Translations under genes and position numbers: made by a program
Shown: piece after piece, positions 25,441-33,862 of the stretch
Layout of the letters: each line of letters starts with the position of its first letter
How positions within the stretch are numbered: the first letter of the stretch is position 1
Source of the DNA: JAEWWD01 sp964440115
GTDB lineage: Bacteria > Bacillota > Clostridia > Christensenellales > CAG-138
Direction of reading: 5' to 3'
Length of the DNA: 64,000 nucleotides
NCBI GenBank assembly: GCA_964440115.1
Contig: CAYTPV010000002.1
Span: forward strand, 372,001 to 436,000
Notes under the pieces: generated by a model
Database searches by the model: none
The model's input: only the letters and a program-made list of their open reading frames with translations
What the model was told of the DNA's origin: nothing

Positions 25441-26610
25441 GTGCTGAAACTCAAATACGGCTGCAACCCCAATCAATCCCCCGCCAGCCTTTCTTTGCCT
25501 GGCGGCGAACTGCCTGTGCGGGTATTGAACGGCAGCCCCGGCTATATCAATTTCCTAGATGCGCTCAACGCTTGGCAGCTTGTAAAGGAACTGCGATCGG
25601 CGCTTAAACTGCCCGCCGCAGCTTCGTTCAAGCATGTCAGCCCTTCGGGCGCGGCTGTGGGCCTCCCGCTCGACGAACCATTACGGAAGATGTACTTCGC
25701 CCCCGAAGGCGAGTTATCCCCGCTGTGCTGCGCGTATATCCGCGCGCGCGGCACGGACAGGCTTTGTTCCTTCGGTGATTTTATCGCCCTGAGCGATATA
25801 TGCGATGTTTCCACCGCGCGGTGTATTGCGCACGAAGTATCGGATGGCATCATCGCGCCCGGCTATGAAGAGGAAGCCCTGTCCATACTGCAAAAAAAGC
25901 GCAAGGGCAATTACAGCATACTGCAGATTGACCCCGCCTATATACCCGCAAAGGAAGAAACAAGGCAGGTATTCGGCATCACGTTTTCGCAGGCGCACAA
26001 CGACGCTGCGATTACGGCCGAACTTCTTAAAAACGTCGTAACAATGAATAAAGAAATTCCGGAATTTGCCGTGCGGGATCTGATCATTGCGCTCATCACG
26101 CTCAAATATACGCAATCCAATTCCGTGTGCTATGCGGAGGATGGGCAGACCATAGGCGTGGGCGCGGGGCAGCAATCCCGCATTCACTGCACGCGGCTCG
26201 CGGGCGGCAAGGCTGATCAATGGCATCTGCGCAGGCATCCAAAAGTACTTTCGCTTCCATTTGTTTCAACGCTTTCTCGCCCGGACCGCGACAATGCCAT
26301 AGAATTGTATTTGTCGGATGAAGACAGCGCGGATGTGCTTGCAGACGGTGCGTGGCAGAACTATTTTACAGCCCGGCCGGAGCCTTTGACGCAGCAGGAA
26401 AAGCGCGACTGGCTCTCGCAATTTCAGAATGTTTCGCTCGCGAGCGACGCGTTTTTTCCGTTTGGCGACAATGTTTCCCGTGCCGTTCGCAGCGGCGTAA
26501 AATTTATTGCGCAGCCCGGCGGTTCCATACGCGACGATCAGGTAATCGCGACCTGCGATAAATACGGCGTTGCCATGGCATTCACCGGCCTAAGGCTTTT
26601 CCATCATTGA
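25441..26610 (+). CDS. purH: Stand-alone AICAR formyltransferase
   Basis: A 389-residue protein equal to the AICARFT half of PurH, without the N-terminal MGS-like IMP cyclohydrolase domain. It formylates AICAR with 10-formyltetrahydrofolate. The N-terminus LKYGCNPNQSPASL and NFLDALNAWQLVKEL match the domain start. The catalytic Lys-His pair is in SFKHVSPSGAA near residue 61. Also present are YTQSNSVCYAEDGQTIGVGAGQ-type residues near 223-243 and the C-terminal DAFFPFGD, QPGGSIRDD and GLRLFHH. It uses GTG 25441 as start with AAGGAGC upstream. The bifunctional gene is split here, with IMP cyclohydrolase supplied by the preceding gene. Confidence 0.92.
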   Translation: MLKLKYGCNPNQSPASLSLPGGELPVRVLNGSPGYINFLDALNAWQLVKELRSALKLPAAASFKHVSPSGAAVGLPLDEPLRKMYFAPEGELSPLCCAYIRARGTDRLCSFGDFIALSDICDVSTARCIAHEVSDGIIAPGYEEEALSILQKKRKGNYSILQIDPAYIPAKEETRQVFGITFSQAHNDAAITAELLKNVVTMNKEIPEFAVRDLIIALITLKYTQSNSVCYAEDGQTIGVGAGQQSRIHCTRLAGGKADQWHLRRHPKVLSLPFVSTLSRPDRDNAIELYLSDEDSADVLADGAWQNYFTARPEPLTQQEKRDWLSQFQNVSLASDAFFPFGDNVSRAVRSGVKFIAQPGGSIRDDQVIATCDKYGVAMAFTGLRLFHH

Positions 26611-26623
26611 CGGAGGCACCGAT

Positions 26624-27901
26624 ATGGATATCATGGTTATCGGCGGGGGCGGCAGGGAACATGCGCTCATACAGGAGTTAAAGAAGAACCCCGAAGTAGG
26701 TAAAATATACGCATTGCCCGGCAACGGCGGCATTGCGGCGGATGCGATCTGCACGGATATCGCCGCAAAGGATATTTCCGGCATAGTGGCGTTCGCGAAA
26801 TCGAAAAATATAGGCTTTGCCGTCGTAGCGCCCGACGATCCTTTGGCGCTGGGTGCTGTGGATGAACTCGAAGCCATCGGCATTCCCTGCTTCGGGCCGA
26901 GCAAGCGCGCTGCGTTGATTGAAAGCAGCAAGGCGTTTGCCAAAGATTTGATGCGTAAGTATCATATCCCCACAGCGCAATACGAGGTGTTTGATAACGA
27001 ATATCCAGCGCTTGCTTACCTTGAAAACTCTAAGTATCCCATCGTCGTCAAGGCGGATGGGCTTGCTCTTGGCAAGGGCGTGACCGTCGCACAGAATAAG
27101 GAAGAGGCATGCGAGACCGTGCGCGCCATGATGAGCGGACACGCGTTTGGCGAAAGCGGCGATAAGGTCGTCATAGAGGAATGCATGTTCGGTCCCGAGG
27201 TATCGGTGCTTGCGCTGACGGACGGCAAAACCGTTGCGCCGCTTGTATCCTCCATGGATCACAAGCGCGCGTATGACGGCGATACAGGCCCCAATACCGG
27301 CGGTATGGGCGTAATTGCGCCCAACCCGTATTACACGAAAGAAATCGCGGAGATTTGCATGCGGGATATATTCCTGCCGACGATTGCCGCTATGAACGCG
27401 GAAGGCAGGCCGTTTAAAGGCTGCCTGTATTTCGGGCTCATGCTGACCAAGAACGGCCCCAAGGTCATCGAATACAATTGCCGCTTTGGCGACCCGGAAA
27501 CGCAGGCCGTACTGCCGCTGCTTGCTACCGATCTACTTACCGCTCTGCGTGCGGTATCGGAAGAACGGCTTGGCGATGTCCCCATCGAACTAAAACCCGG
27601 CGCGTCATGCTGTGTGGTGCTTGCGTCCGGTGGATATCCGGGCAAATATGCGACGGGAAAGACCATTCATTTCGGTCCAGCGGCAAACGCGCCAGATATC
27701 CGTGTTACCCACGCCGGCACAAAGCTTGTAAACGGCGAACTCGTGACGGCGGGCGGGCGTGTGATCAATGTCACCGCCGTGGCGGATACGCTGCCGCAGG
27801 CCATAGCTCGTGCCTACGAGGCGGCAGCGGATATCTCGTTTGAAAATGTACACTGCCGCCGCGACATCGGCCAGAGCGCGGTAAGTGCGCTCAAAGCATG
27901 A
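26624..27901 (+). CDS. purD: Phosphoribosylamine-glycine ligase
   Basis: A 425-residue ATP-grasp enzyme making glycinamide ribonucleotide. The N-terminal loop VIGGGGREHALIQEL, PSKRAALIESSKAFAKDLM near residue 90, ATP-binding VVKADGLALGKGV near 142, DTGPNTGGMGVIAPNPYY near 225 and FGDPETQAVLPLL near 288 are all standard. ATG 26624 has ACGGAGG upstream. It is separated from purL by a 188-base stretch filled with palindromic hairpins. Confidence 0.95.
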   Translation: MDIMVIGGGGREHALIQELKKNPEVGKIYALPGNGGIAADAICTDIAAKDISGIVAFAKSKNIGFAVVAPDDPLALGAVDELEAIGIPCFGPSKRAALIESSKAFAKDLMRKYHIPTAQYEVFDNEYPALAYLENSKYPIVVKADGLALGKGVTVAQNKEEACETVRAMMSGHAFGESGDKVVIEECMFGPEVSVLALTDGKTVAPLVSSMDHKRAYDGDTGPNTGGMGVIAPNPYYTKEIAEICMRDIFLPTIAAMNAEGRPFKGCLYFGLMLTKNGPKVIEYNCRFGDPETQAVLPLLATDLLTALRAVSEERLGDVPIELKPGASCCVVLASGGYPGKYATGKTIHFGPAANAPDIRVTHAGTKLVNGELVTAGGRVINVTAVADTLPQAIARAYEAAADISFENVHCRRDIGQSAVSALKA

Positions 27902-27911
27902 TAAAATCGGC

Positions 27912-28060
27912 ACGTTGAGGGCTCTGCCCTCAAACTCCCGCTTAGGGCCGTAACGGCCCTAAGAACCCATTTACAAACGCCCTAGAATAGGGCGTTTGTG
28001 GGGGGATTCTCAAGGGATATGTCCCTTGAGTGGGGGTACGGGGGCAAAGCCCCCGAGAAA
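27912..28060. repeat. Palindromic repeat element, head-to-head pair
   Basis: Five hairpins in a row: 27915-27933 (arms TTGAGGGC/GCCCTCAA), 27942-27962 (TTAGGGCCG/CGGCCCTAA), 27973-27999 (ACAAACGCCCTA/TAGGGCGTTTGT), 28009-28030 (CTCAAGGGA/TCCCTTGAG) and 28039-28055 (CGGGGGC/GCCCCCG). The order and linkers of the right half mirror the left half, so the element is two copies in inverted orientation sharing the central hairpin. A single copy lies after purL at 31788-31868. Confidence 0.75.
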
Positions 28061-28088
28061 AATACGACCAGACAATCCGGGGGGAAAC

Positions 28089-31000
28089 ATGGTCTATCGC
28101 ATTTATGTGGAAAAACGCCCCGCGTTCGCGCTTGAAGCGGACGCGCTCAAAGAAAATCTCCATTCTTTTTTGAATATCCCTGCTCTTGATCGCGTTCGTA
28201 TGCTCAACCGTTACGATGTGGAGAACATTGAACCCGATTTGTTTGCGCGCTGCAAACATACGGTATTCAGCGAACCGCAGACGGATGTGATCTACGATAC
28301 ATTGCCGGAGGATTGCGCAAACGGCGCTGTGTTCGCGGTTGAATACCTGCCCGGCCAGTTTGATCAGCGCGCCGATTCGGCGGCGCAGTGCATACAGCTC
28401 ATTTCCCAGCAGGAGCGGCCCGTGGTACGAAACGCGCGTATGTATGTGCTGTATGGTGCGCTGTCGGAAGAAGACATACAGGCGATCAAACGTTATCTCA
28501 TCAATCCGGTGGATAGCAGGGAAGCCGCGCTTAAACAGGCAGATACGCTCATTTACGCCTACGAAGCGCCGGAGCCCGTGCCCACGCTCACCGGCTTTAT
28601 CCGTCTTGATGAGGCAGGGCTTGCGGAATTCCTCAAGGAATACGCACTGGCCATGGATATGGACGACCTCGCGTTTTGTCAGAACTATTTCAGGCAGGAA
28701 CAGCGTGACCCCACGCTGACGGAATTGCGCGTCATCGATACCTATTGGTCGGATCACTGCCGCCACACGACATTCTTAACGAATCTCGACGGCGCGACAT
28801 TTGACCACCCCGCCGCGCAGAAAACATATGAGGAATACCTTGCACTTCGGCGGGAACTGGGCGCGAAAAAACCGGTCACGCTCATGGATCTCGCTACCAT
28901 TGCCGCAAAATATCTCAAGCGTACGGGGAAACTTCTCGCACTCGACGAATCCGACGAAATCAACGCCTGTACCGTCAAAGTGAATATCGACGTGGATGGT
29001 AAACAGGAGCCGTGGCTGCTGCTGTTTAAAAACGAAACGCATAACCATCCCACTGAAATCGAACCCTTTGGCGGCGCAGCCACCTGCATAGGCGGCGCGA
29101 TCCGCGACCCCCTTTCGGGCAGGGCATATGTATATCAGGCCATGCGCGTAACTGGCGCGGGCAATCCGCTGCTGCCGCTTTCAGATACCCCGGCCGGTAA
29201 ACTGCCGCAGCGCAAAATAGTGCGCGAAGCGGCGGCGGGTTACAGCTCCTATGGCAATCAGATCGGCCTCGCGACGGGGCTGGTCGATGAGATTTATCAT
29301 CCCGGCTATGCCGCGAAACGCATGGAAATTGGCGCTGTCGTGGGGGCCGCGCCGCAATCGCAGGTACGCCGCGAACAGCCCGCGCCGGGCGATGTCGTGC
29401 TGTTGCTGGGCGGGCGCACCGGCCGCGACGGCTGCGGCGGAGCAACGGGGTCCTCCAAAACGCACAGTCTTTCCTCACTGGAAAATTGCGGCGCGGAAGT
29501 ACAAAAGGGCAATGCGCCCGAGGAACGCAAGCTGCAGCGGCTGTTCCGCAATCCGGAAGCCGCGCGGCTGATTAAGCGCTGCAACGATTTTGGCGCGGGC
29601 GGCGTATCCGTCGCCATAGGCGAATTGGCGGACGGTCTGCTGATCAATCTTGATGCTGTGCCCAAGAAATACGAGGGCTTGACGGGTACGGAGCTTGCCA
29701 TCAGCGAATCGCAGGAACGCATGGCTGTACTGCTGGATGAACAGGATGTACAGCGCTTTGTTACCCTTGCTTCTGAGGAGAATATCGAGGTCACGCCCGT
29801 GGCTCTCGTGCAGCAGGATGCGCGGCTGGTGATGAAACAGGGCGGCAGGGCCATTGTGGATATCTCCCGGGAGTTTCTCAATACCAACGGCGCACAGAAG
29901 CATGCGCGCGCACATGTGCAAAGGCCGCAATTGGGTGTTTACCCGTTTACGAAAGGTACGCTTCAAGAGCGCTTAGTGCGCATGGCGGCAGATTTGAACG
30001 TTTGCGGCAAACGCGGATTGATAGAGCGGTTTGACTCCACGATAGGTGCGGGCTCCGTGCTGCTTCCTTTGGGCGGCGAACGGCAGAAAACGCCCGCACA
30101 GGCAATGGCTGCGAAACTTCCCGTGCTGGGAGGTAATACGTCCGCATGCTCCGTCATGGCGTATGGCTTCAATCCGTACATCAGCGAAGCGGACCCATAC
30201 TGCGGCGCATACTGCGCGGTGGTGGAATCCGTAGCCAAGCTGGTAGCCTCGGGTGCGGATATAGCGCAGTGCTACCTGACATTTCAGGAATATTTTGAAA
30301 GACTTAGGCAGGATGATGTGTGCTGGGGCAAGCCGCTCGCCGCATTGCTTGGCGCGCTCAAAGCACAGCTGGGGCTGGGCCTGGCCGCGATAGGCGGCAA
30401 AGACTCCATGAGCGGCTCGTTTGAAGAATTGAACGTGCCGCCTACTCTCGTCTCCTTTGCGGTGGCGGTGGCGGATACGTCTGCGGTGATATCCCCCGAG
30501 TTTAAGCGTACGGGATCACGTATCGCGCTGTTCAAGCCGAAATGCGACGAAAACGGATTGCCCGCGCCTGAGAGCCTGAAGGCCATCTGGGCCGAGGCAA
30601 TTTGTCTCATGCGCGAAGGAAAAGTGCTTTCCGCGTGGGCTCCTGCTTTCGGGGGCGTAATGGAAGGCCTTTTCAAAATGACGCTGGGCAATCGTATCGG
30701 TTGTAAGCTGACCGTGCCGGAGGATATGTTGTTCACGTACTGCTGCGGCGGGCTCATACTCGAAACATTGCCCGAAGTAACGGCGGGGATAACACTTGGA
30801 ACAACCACGACGGACTATACAATTACGCTTGCGGGCGAAAGCATCGGCATTGACGAACTGGAGCGCGCATACGACGCGACGTTAGAGCCCATCTACCCCA
30901 CACGAACGGCAAAGAACGCGGATGCAGCTCTTACTGCTTATCGTTATGAAAAGGGCCGGGGCGCCATACCAGTAGTGCGCATTTCAAAGCCGCGGGCGCT

Positions 31001-31781
31001 GATCCCCGTATTCCCCGGCACCAACTGCGAATACGATACGGCCGCGGCACTACTGCGCGCGGGCGCACAGCCTGAAATACTCGTGGTGAAGAACCTCAGC
31101 GCGCAAGGCATCGCTCAAAGCGTGAAGCGTTGTGCGGAACTTCTTTCAAACAGCCAGATACTGTTTATCCCCGGTGGCTTTTCCGGCGGCGACGAACCGG
31201 ATGGTTCCGGTAAATTCATTACAGCGTTTCTGCGCAATCCGCTTCTTGCTGAAGGGATTGCTCAGTTGCTTGCCCGTGACGGCCTGATCTGCGGCGTTTG
31301 CAACGGGTTTCAGGCGCTTGTCAAGCTGGGGCTGCTGCCTTACGGCGAAATTCGGGATATGGATGAAACCTGCCCTACGCTGACATTCAACGAAATCGGC
31401 AGGCACCAGTCGCGGCTCGTGCGTACGCGTGTGGCTTCCAATCTCTCGCCGTGGCTGATGCATGCACACGTGGATGATGTGCACGTAGCTCCCGTGTCGC
31501 ATGGCGAGGGCCGCTTTGTGTGCTCTGATGAACTCCTCGCGAAGCTGGCCATAAACGGGCAGATCGCCACGCAGTATGTGGATGAAAAGGGCATTCCTTC
31601 AATGAATATCGATCACAACCCCAATGGCTCCGTGCAGGCGATAGAGGGAATTTCGTCTCCCGATGGCCGCATATTCGGGAAAATGGCGCATACCGAACGC
31701 GCGGGAACTGACCTTTATAAAAATGGACCGGCAGGCGGAAAGCTGGAACTCATGCGCGGCGCGGTGGATTATTTCGCGTAG
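28089..31781 (+). CDS. purL: Phosphoribosylformylglycinamidine synthase, single-chain
   Basis: A 1230-residue large-type PurL: FGAR plus glutamine and ATP gives FGAM. The N-terminal and synthase parts include SDHCRHTTF near residue 222, ETHNHPTEIEPFGGA near 317 and GCGGATGSSK near 452. The second half repeats the AIR-synthetase-like fold (IGGKDSMSGSF near 772). The C-terminal glutaminase domain starts near residue 970 with PVFPGTNCEYDTA and has its nucleophile in GVCNGFQAL near 1067; catalytic His-x-Glu is in VSHGEGRF. Start 28089 has GGGGGG upstream; earlier in-frame codons run through the repeat and are rejected. PurS/PurQ subunits are therefore not needed. Confidence 0.95.
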   Translation: MVYRIYVEKRPAFALEADALKENLHSFLNIPALDRVRMLNRYDVENIEPDLFARCKHTVFSEPQTDVIYDTLPEDCANGAVFAVEYLPGQFDQRADSAAQCIQLISQQERPVVRNARMYVLYGALSEEDIQAIKRYLINPVDSREAALKQADTLIYAYEAPEPVPTLTGFIRLDEAGLAEFLKEYALAMDMDDLAFCQNYFRQEQRDPTLTELRVIDTYWSDHCRHTTFLTNLDGATFDHPAAQKTYEEYLALRRELGAKKPVTLMDLATIAAKYLKRTGKLLALDESDEINACTVKVNIDVDGKQEPWLLLFKNETHNHPTEIEPFGGAATCIGGAIRDPLSGRAYVYQAMRVTGAGNPLLPLSDTPAGKLPQRKIVREAAAGYSSYGNQIGLATGLVDEIYHPGYAAKRMEIGAVVGAAPQSQVRREQPAPGDVVLLLGGRTGRDGCGGATGSSKTHSLSSLENCGAEVQKGNAPEERKLQRLFRNPEAARLIKRCNDFGAGGVSVAIGELADGLLINLDAVPKKYEGLTGTELAISESQERMAVLLDEQDVQRFVTLASEENIEVTPVALVQQDARLVMKQGGRAIVDISREFLNTNGAQKHARAHVQRPQLGVYPFTKGTLQERLVRMAADLNVCGKRGLIERFDSTIGAGSVLLPLGGERQKTPAQAMAAKLPVLGGNTSACSVMAYGFNPYISEADPYCGAYCAVVESVAKLVASGADIAQCYLTFQEYFERLRQDDVCWGKPLAALLGALKAQLGLGLAAIGGKDSMSGSFEELNVPPTLVSFAVAVADTSAVISPEFKRTGSRIALFKPKCDENGLPAPESLKAIWAEAICLMREGKVLSAWAPAFGGVMEGLFKMTLGNRIGCKLTVPEDMLFTYCCGGLILETLPEVTAGITLGTTTTDYTITLAGESIGIDELERAYDATLEPIYPTRTAKNADAALTAYRYEKGRGAIPVVRISKPRALIPVFPGTNCEYDTAAALLRAGAQPEILVVKNLSAQGIAQSVKRCAELLSNSQILFIPGGFSGGDEPDGSGKFITAFLRNPLLAEGIAQLLARDGLICGVCNGFQALVKLGLLPYGEIRDMDETCPTLTFNEIGRHQSRLVRTRVASNLSPWLMHAHVDDVHVAPVSHGEGRFVCSDELLAKLAINGQIATQYVDEKGIPSMNIDHNPNGSVQAIEGISSPDGRIFGKMAHTERAGTDLYKNGPAGGKLELMRGAVDYFA

Positions 31782-31787
31782 GAGATG

Positions 31788-31868
31788 TTGGGGGCTCCCC
31801 TCAAACCCCTGCCAAAGGGACACATCCCTTTGGAAACCCGATTACGTCAATGCCTTATGTGCATTGAC
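31788..31868. repeat. Palindromic repeat element, single copy
   Basis: Three hairpins: 31788-31804 (TTGGGGG/CCCCTCAA), 31812-31833 (CCAAAGGGA/TCCCTTTGG) and 31846-31868 (GTCAATGC/GCATTGAC). The linkers TCAAACCCCTGC and AAACCCGATTAC correspond to TCAAACTCCCGC and GAACCCATTTAC in the element before purL, while the stems differ. Confidence 0.7.
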
Positions 31869-31878
31869 AGGTTAGAAT

Positions 31879-31915
31879 AAAAAAAGACGAGGCAGCATGC
31901 TTCGTCTTTTTCTTT
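31879..31915. terminator. Bidirectional terminator after purL
   Basis: AAAAAGACGA / TTCGTCTTTTT around loop GGCAGCATGC, with A-run before and T-run after, so it can stop transcription from both sides. Confidence 0.8.
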
Positions 31916-31929
31916 GTAATCGTAACTAG

Positions 31930-32280
31930 TTATACCAGCCGCTTTTCCCAATCTTCCGGCTTAAACCCAACCAGAACGAACCCTTCGCCAACGACGATGG
32001 GCCGTTTGACCAGCATGCCGTCGGATGCGAGCAGAACAAACTGTTCTTCCTCGGAGATTACCGCAAGACGGCTGCTCAGGTTCAACTCTTTGTATTTCAG
32101 GCCGCTTGTATTGAAGAATTTCCGAAGAGGCAGTCCGCTTTTCGCGTGCCATTCCTTCAGTTCCGAAAGCGTGGGGTTCTCTTCCTTGATATCCCGGAAA
32201 TCATAGGCGATTCCCTTGTCGTCAAGCCACGCCTTAGCTTTCTGGCAGGTCGTACACTTGGGGTAACAGACAAAAAGCAT
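31930..32280 (-). CDS. ArsC/Spx family thioredoxin-fold protein
   Basis: A 116-residue protein of the ArsC/Spx superfamily. The redox pair CTTC (C9 and C12 in YPKCTTCQKAKAWL) is followed by KEENPTLSELKEWH, the NTSGLKYKEL motif near residue 60 and KRPIVVGEGFVLVGF near 90. The length and the KRPI motif fit YffB/ArsC-type reductases as well as Spx-type regulators; the alpha-CTD-binding helix of true Spx is not clearly distinguishable. Start 32280 is chosen because GGAGG lies 8 bases away; ATG 32286 would be only 2 bases from it. Confidence 0.8.
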   Translation of the reverse strand: MLFVCYPKCTTCQKAKAWLDDKGIAYDFRDIKEENPTLSELKEWHAKSGLPLRKFFNTSGLKYKELNLSSRLAVISEEEQFVLLASDGMLVKRPIVVGEGFVLVGFKPEDWEKRLV

Positions 32281-32303
32281 ATGCATACCTCCTGTTTTGA
32301 ACA

Positions 32304-33011
32304 TCAGGTTTTGTCGTTCGTCAAATCGCCGTTGCCGCTGACGGGGATGGCCTCGCCCAGATATGTCGGCTTGGGCTGAAAAAGGGCATAGCAGAAGTCC
32401 TTTGCTCTGGCGAGTATTTCCCTCGCGTCGTAATACCGCTGCCCGGCATATCCGCGGTCATCAACGGCCACGCCGTACGCCTCAATTCCCAGTGCCCGCG
32501 CGTCATATATCGCGCGGTAAAGATGATATCCCTGCGTCACGATAATGATCCGTTTGGCTTTAAATATATCCCGCGCACGGTACATGCTCTCGTACGTGGA
32601 AAAACCCGCGTGATCCATGAACACGTCGGAAGACGGTACGCCGCGTTCCACAGCGTATGCCTTCATGACATTGACTTCGTCGTAGTTTTTGCGCCCGTGA
32701 TCGCCGCTCATCAGCAGCTTACCGGCAGCGCCTGCGTCATAGAGCGAGAGGCCGTCGTCAAGCCTGTCCTGCAGCATGGCGCTGGGGCGGTCGCCCGACC
32801 ATACGCCCGCGCCTAGCACGAGTATGCAGTCCGCGCCCATTTTCGCGGCTTGCTCTTTGGTGAGCACATACGGTCGTGCAGAGGCAACAACATACGCGCT
32901 CAACGCAAATGGCGTAGCTATGAGCAACAGTAACACTGCCAAAAGTGTGAGCAGTGTTCCACGCTTGATGCAATGGTGCTTTTTTACTTTGATGTTTCGT
33001 TCATCTTCCAT
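32304..33011 (-). CDS. SanA/YdcF-like DUF218 membrane protein
   Basis: A 235-residue protein with a basic N-terminus, one membrane helix (about residues 18-42) and an outward-facing DUF218 domain. Motifs: DCILVLGAGVWSGDRPSAML near residue 60, KLLMSGDHG near 92, NEVNVMK-like YDEVNVMKAY, STYESMYRARDIF near 130 and VTQGYHLYRA near 155. Family members (SanA, YdcF, ElyC) affect the cell envelope and vancomycin tolerance; the chemical reaction is unclear. It is 17 bases after the nitrilase gene on the same strand, so probably the same operon. Confidence 0.8.
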   Translation of the reverse strand: MEDERNIKVKKHHCIKRGTLLTLLAVLLLLIATPFALSAYVVASARPYVLTKEQAAKMGADCILVLGAGVWSGDRPSAMLQDRLDDGLSLYDAGAAGKLLMSGDHGRKNYDEVNVMKAYAVERGVPSSDVFMDHAGFSTYESMYRARDIFKAKRIIIVTQGYHLYRAIYDARALGIEAYGVAVDDRGYAGQRYYDAREILARAKDFCYALFQPKPTYLGEAIPVSGNGDLTNDKT

Positions 33012-33028
33012 CAATATTAGCCAGTGTC

Positions 33029-33841
33029 TCAGTATTGTTCCGGCGTCAGCCGGTACAGATCCAGCCTTCGCGCAGAGCGCACCGGTATGCTGTGACGCAT
33101 GGTTTCAAGCAGGGCAGGGTCAAGCTCCACAATGCGGCAGCATTCTTCTTCGCCGCAGTCGGCAAGCACCGCCCCGTCCGGAGAAGTCAGCATGGAATGA
33201 CCATATACGGTGCTGGTCTGCGCGGGGGATACCGCCGCGACAAACACCTGATTATCCAATGCCCGCGTGCGCAGCAGCAGTTCCCAGTGCCTAGGACCGG
33301 TACTGCGGGAAAACGCGGCGGGCAGCGCGATCAAGTCCGCGCCCTGCTGCATCATCAGCCGCGACCATTCGGGAAAACGAATGTCGAAGCAGATGGCCAC
33401 CCCGGTTTTCATGGGCGCATCCAAAACAAGAGGGTAAGTATCTCCTTTTTCGATTGTATCGGATTCTACAAAACGGAATACGCCCGGCACGTCGATATCG
33501 AACAGGTGCGCTTTGCGGTATTTGCCCAAGAAACTGCCGTTAGAGTCGAAGCTCATGCTCGTATTGTAAACACGGCCGTCCGAAAGCTCCGGCACGGAAC
33601 CGCCCACAATGAACATGCCCGTTTCCTTGGCGGTCTCAGATAACATCTGCGCGCTTTCCCCGCCCGGGCATGGCTCTGCAGCTGCAGCAAACAGCCGGGG
33701 ATTGTATGCGATATTGAACATTTCAGGCAGCAGGGCCATTTGAGCACCGCCTTCGCGCGCTCTCAGCAGCATTTCACGCATGCGATGCAGGTTGGACGCT
33801 TTGTTATCCGTGACGTCGAGCTGGCAAAGCGCAAGTTTCAT
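33029..33841 (-). CDS. Carbon-nitrogen hydrolase (omega-amidase-like)
   Basis: A 270-residue cytosolic amidase of the nitrilase superfamily. The catalytic triad is visible: E40 in LLPEMFN, K110 in KYRKAHLF and C151 in AICFDIRFPE. Closest in form to Nit2/YafV omega-amidases that hydrolyse 2-oxoglutaramate or 2-oxosuccinamate, by-products of glutamine or asparagine transamination. It starts 21 bases after thrC on the same strand with GGAGGCGGAAT upstream. Substrate specificity is inferred. Confidence 0.85.
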   Translation of the reverse strand: MKLALCQLDVTDNKASNLHRMREMLLRAREGGAQMALLPEMFNIAYNPRLFAAAAEPCPGGESAQMLSETAKETGMFIVGGSVPELSDGRVYNTSMSFDSNGSFLGKYRKAHLFDIDVPGVFRFVESDTIEKGDTYPLVLDAPMKTGVAICFDIRFPEWSRLMMQQGADLIALPAAFSRSTGPRHWELLLRTRALDNQVFVAAVSPAQTSTVYGHSMLTSPDGAVLADCGEEECCRIVELDPALLETMRHSIPVRSARRLDLYRLTPEQY

Positions 33842-33862
33842 ATTCCGCCTCCGATCAACAAA

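Noticed and set aside
24280..25476. Long leftward open frame of 398 codons
   Set aside because: It is antisense to purN and the IMP cyclohydrolase gene, whose protein motifs are clear. It has no ribosome binding site or family signature.
27912..28060. CRISPR array
   Set aside because: The hairpins are palindromic units of differing sequence without regular spacers or cas genes.
27996..28088. N-terminal extension of PurL by 31 codons
   Set aside because: The extension would translate the palindromic repeat. ATG 28089 has a ribosome binding site and begins at the family N-terminus.
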